A DNA stretch of 64,000 nucleotides from Calliopsis andreniformis. Lineage: Eukaryota; Arthropoda; Insecta; Hymenoptera; Andrenidae. Position numbers and translations under genes: made by a program. This document shows positions 63,701-64,000 of the stretch, piece by piece; within the stretch, counting starts at the first letter, position 1; every line of letters starts with the position of its first letter. The stretch covers positions 8,472,961 to 8,536,960 of the forward strand of contig NC_135071.1 of NCBI RefSeq assembly GCF_051401765.1, written 5' to 3'. A model generated the notes under the pieces. The model was not told the origin of the DNA. It saw nothing but the letters and a program-made list of their open reading frames with translations, and did no database searches.

Positions 63701-64000
63701 TCCTCTGTCGACTTCCCCTTAGAACTTTTTCGTTCTCTGCGTTCGTCCGTCAAATTTTTCGACTGCGTAGGTCCAGCTATCGGTGTTATAGTAATAGAAC
63801 TTGGTAATGTAGTTTGCGGCGAAGATGCTATTGGTATTATTTCAATACCTGGTCTCCTTTCCAAACCCATCCCCGTAAGTACAGAGTTATAGTTGGTAGT
63901 TTGACCCAAACTACTGCTTGAAATTGGCGTTATACTTACTGATGGCGGTACCAAGCTTTTGTTCTCTTCGAATATAATCGGACTTTTTTTCTCTTCTCTC
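60790..64000 (-). CDS. MED1: Mediator complex subunit 1 (MED1), C-terminal exon, 5' part off window
   Basis: One open exon running off the right edge encodes the last 1,069 residues. MED1 is the Mediator subunit that contacts nuclear receptors and other activators; its folded N-terminal domain lies outside the window. The visible part is disordered: a basic NLS-like KRRKRKRED (about residues 106-114 of the visible part), very long Ser/Thr/Pro/Gly-rich stretches with repeated SPKH-type motifs, the conserved-looking GMKITINKTRTK, a 50-codon Gln/Pro tract, TPPPPPPAFP, and an acidic C-terminus DDELMDEALVG. That last motif closely resembles the DDDLMDVALIG at the end of human MED1, which decides the call. 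The frame is open before the TTG at 63954 (codons such as SPIIFEENKS), so that TTG is an internal Leu, not the start. The stop is TGA at 60790-60792. Confidence 0.88.
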   Translation of the reverse strand, partial: REEKKSPIIFEENKSLVPPSVSITPISSSSLGQTTNYNSVLTGMGLERRPGIEIIPIASSPQTTLPSSITITPIAGPTQSKNLTDERRERKSSKGKSTEDKGKLEKRRKRKREDSPMGPPPDKIPSKQDPLSKPVSVSIKPTESPPNLSSRPSSPATTLRKFSPSPTHTSPLALVGKSSPTLKQSTNKPVQSPKHSPVYSSSPKHTPVPASVSPKHGTSSPKHGSSASTGKPSMSALKSAANSPSSKTTDSGQSKIKSSSSSSSKDSNRDKERKTSSLAFGGSSGHQSPKTKSSSGKLKQLELIPSGETQAALPSSGGSTPPSGSSELGKSAIAHQQARNRKGSLSAVIDKLKNSAQHCTDDSGNGGTKTATGGSGNSSGQKEKSVGNSSNKTTDGKCISKNSSIESKNPAEYMVKHSSDGMKITINKTRTKDSKSGTNLKLSSSSTSVATGTSSSSSTSSTCMSGNGSPKTHTGLKPGVSSGPASKKPPSQTSPKLSGSSSSGPGSSSGSKTTLLGQKMLSALKSISGPNSGSGNGAGGISVGGSSSGGLLSKSVMSSKSSSSSPKTTSSGVTDLSRNRDKSRLSKSSEKSIFPGKGIGDTRKSSPSGLREESESERAFKLLAAHASMSNLSSLPNLPPQLVVEGLMKQLDTKFQIPKLSARANADSSDKKSEKLSMLPDTGKTLDNLATKQSTEQGKLQAISNTSSAVPKVTSEDQSGQGRRDHIQTKPDNLSMTSAASVMSMNLATDSSSNLLLPALSSSSSHDMDIPTNLSMQSTESESRDTCKEPSISRSNTQFLGSTLNSIASGKEDVAGSGSVMAVLPKATDTQSTSKPVYPAMMTTGTITSGNGTSAPSSGNGNSESLNLSIKPVDATMTKYKSEEKKQQQQQQQQQPQQPQQQQQQQQQQPQPQPLQQSQQQQQQQPQQQQQQQQPQVPPSGASSSSSSLGNVVSSEGPSSALKTAVTEIPTTTSQEAAEMLLDFSTPKDVAKSLNFTSIPERAMTQAASVRRNTPPPPPPAFPASPSVSVHIVKSPAPSPRVIPPSPHSASPCITDDELMDEALVGMGK
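61192..61341 (-). repeat. MED1: Gln/Pro-rich CAG/CAA tract in MED1 (50 codons)
   Basis: Fifty consecutive codons of mostly CAG/CAA with scattered CCG/CCA, one Leu and one Ser: the longest pure Gln runs are 10, 9, 8 and 7. Mixed CAG/CAA use suggests an old, stabilised tract. The antisense frames read as artificial Ala/Val/Cys-rich proteins. Confidence 0.9.

Noticed and set aside
60821..63892. Several long plus-strand open frames, some Ala/Val/Cys-rich
   Set aside because: Antisense of the MED1 exon; the odd composition comes from reading the Gln repeat in other frames.
63952..63954. Start codon for MED1 at 63954
   Set aside because: The codon is TTG (Leu) and the frame stays open to the window edge, so this is the interior of a longer exon.

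Overview
This is AT-rich nuclear DNA from an insect, most likely a hymenopteran (bee, ant or wasp). That is inferred from base composition, intron style and protein similarity; the species cannot be fixed from the sequence. There are three multi-exon protein genes, one large gene desert and several small inverted-repeat elements. I see no RNA genes, CRISPR arrays or intact autonomous transposons.

Region 1 (1 to about 24.06 kb, minus strand, running off the left edge) is the cuticular chitin synthase gene (CHS1, krotzkopf verkehrt/kkv). I could join 19 coding exons in frame (1,530 codons up to the window edge), covering the N-terminal membrane domain, the catalytic core (LDGDID, EDR, QRRRW), the five-helix cluster ending in SWGTRE, the coiled coil typical of CHS1, and most of the C-terminal tail. 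Two exons are duplicated in tandem. The 59-residue pair (16a/16b) is the well-known mutually exclusive pair of insect CHS1. The second duplication is the main discovery candidate: at 11031..11336 lies a complete copy of the 102-residue exon 13. It aligns without gaps, about 49% identical, keeps the same phase-0 splice boundaries and retains TWGTRE. I know of no description of an alternative exon at this position. If used, it would give four CHS1 isoforms differing in membrane helices.

Region 2 (24.06 to 47.9 kb) has no convincing complete gene. It holds GC-rich islands (about 26.57-27.3, 34.85-35.8, 41.8-42.7 and 47.0-47.65 kb) that look like promoters or non-coding first exons, one orphan hydrophobic exon-like ORF, and several MITE-like inverted-repeat elements. 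The CHS1 start exon is preceded directly by a splice acceptor, so its promoter and 5' UTR must lie somewhere in this region.

Region 3 (47.9 to 56.1 kb, plus strand) is a complete nine-exon sterol O-acyltransferase gene (SOAT/ACAT, MBOAT family, 544 residues).

Region 4 (60.8 kb to the right edge, minus strand) is the last exon of Mediator subunit 1 (MED1): 1,069 residues of disordered Ser/Pro/Gln-rich tail, including a 50-codon Gln/Pro tract. SOAT and MED1 are convergent and share about 4.7 kb of 3' UTR/intergenic DNA. The three genes act in different processes (cuticle chitin, sterol ester storage, transcription) and show no operon-like relation.
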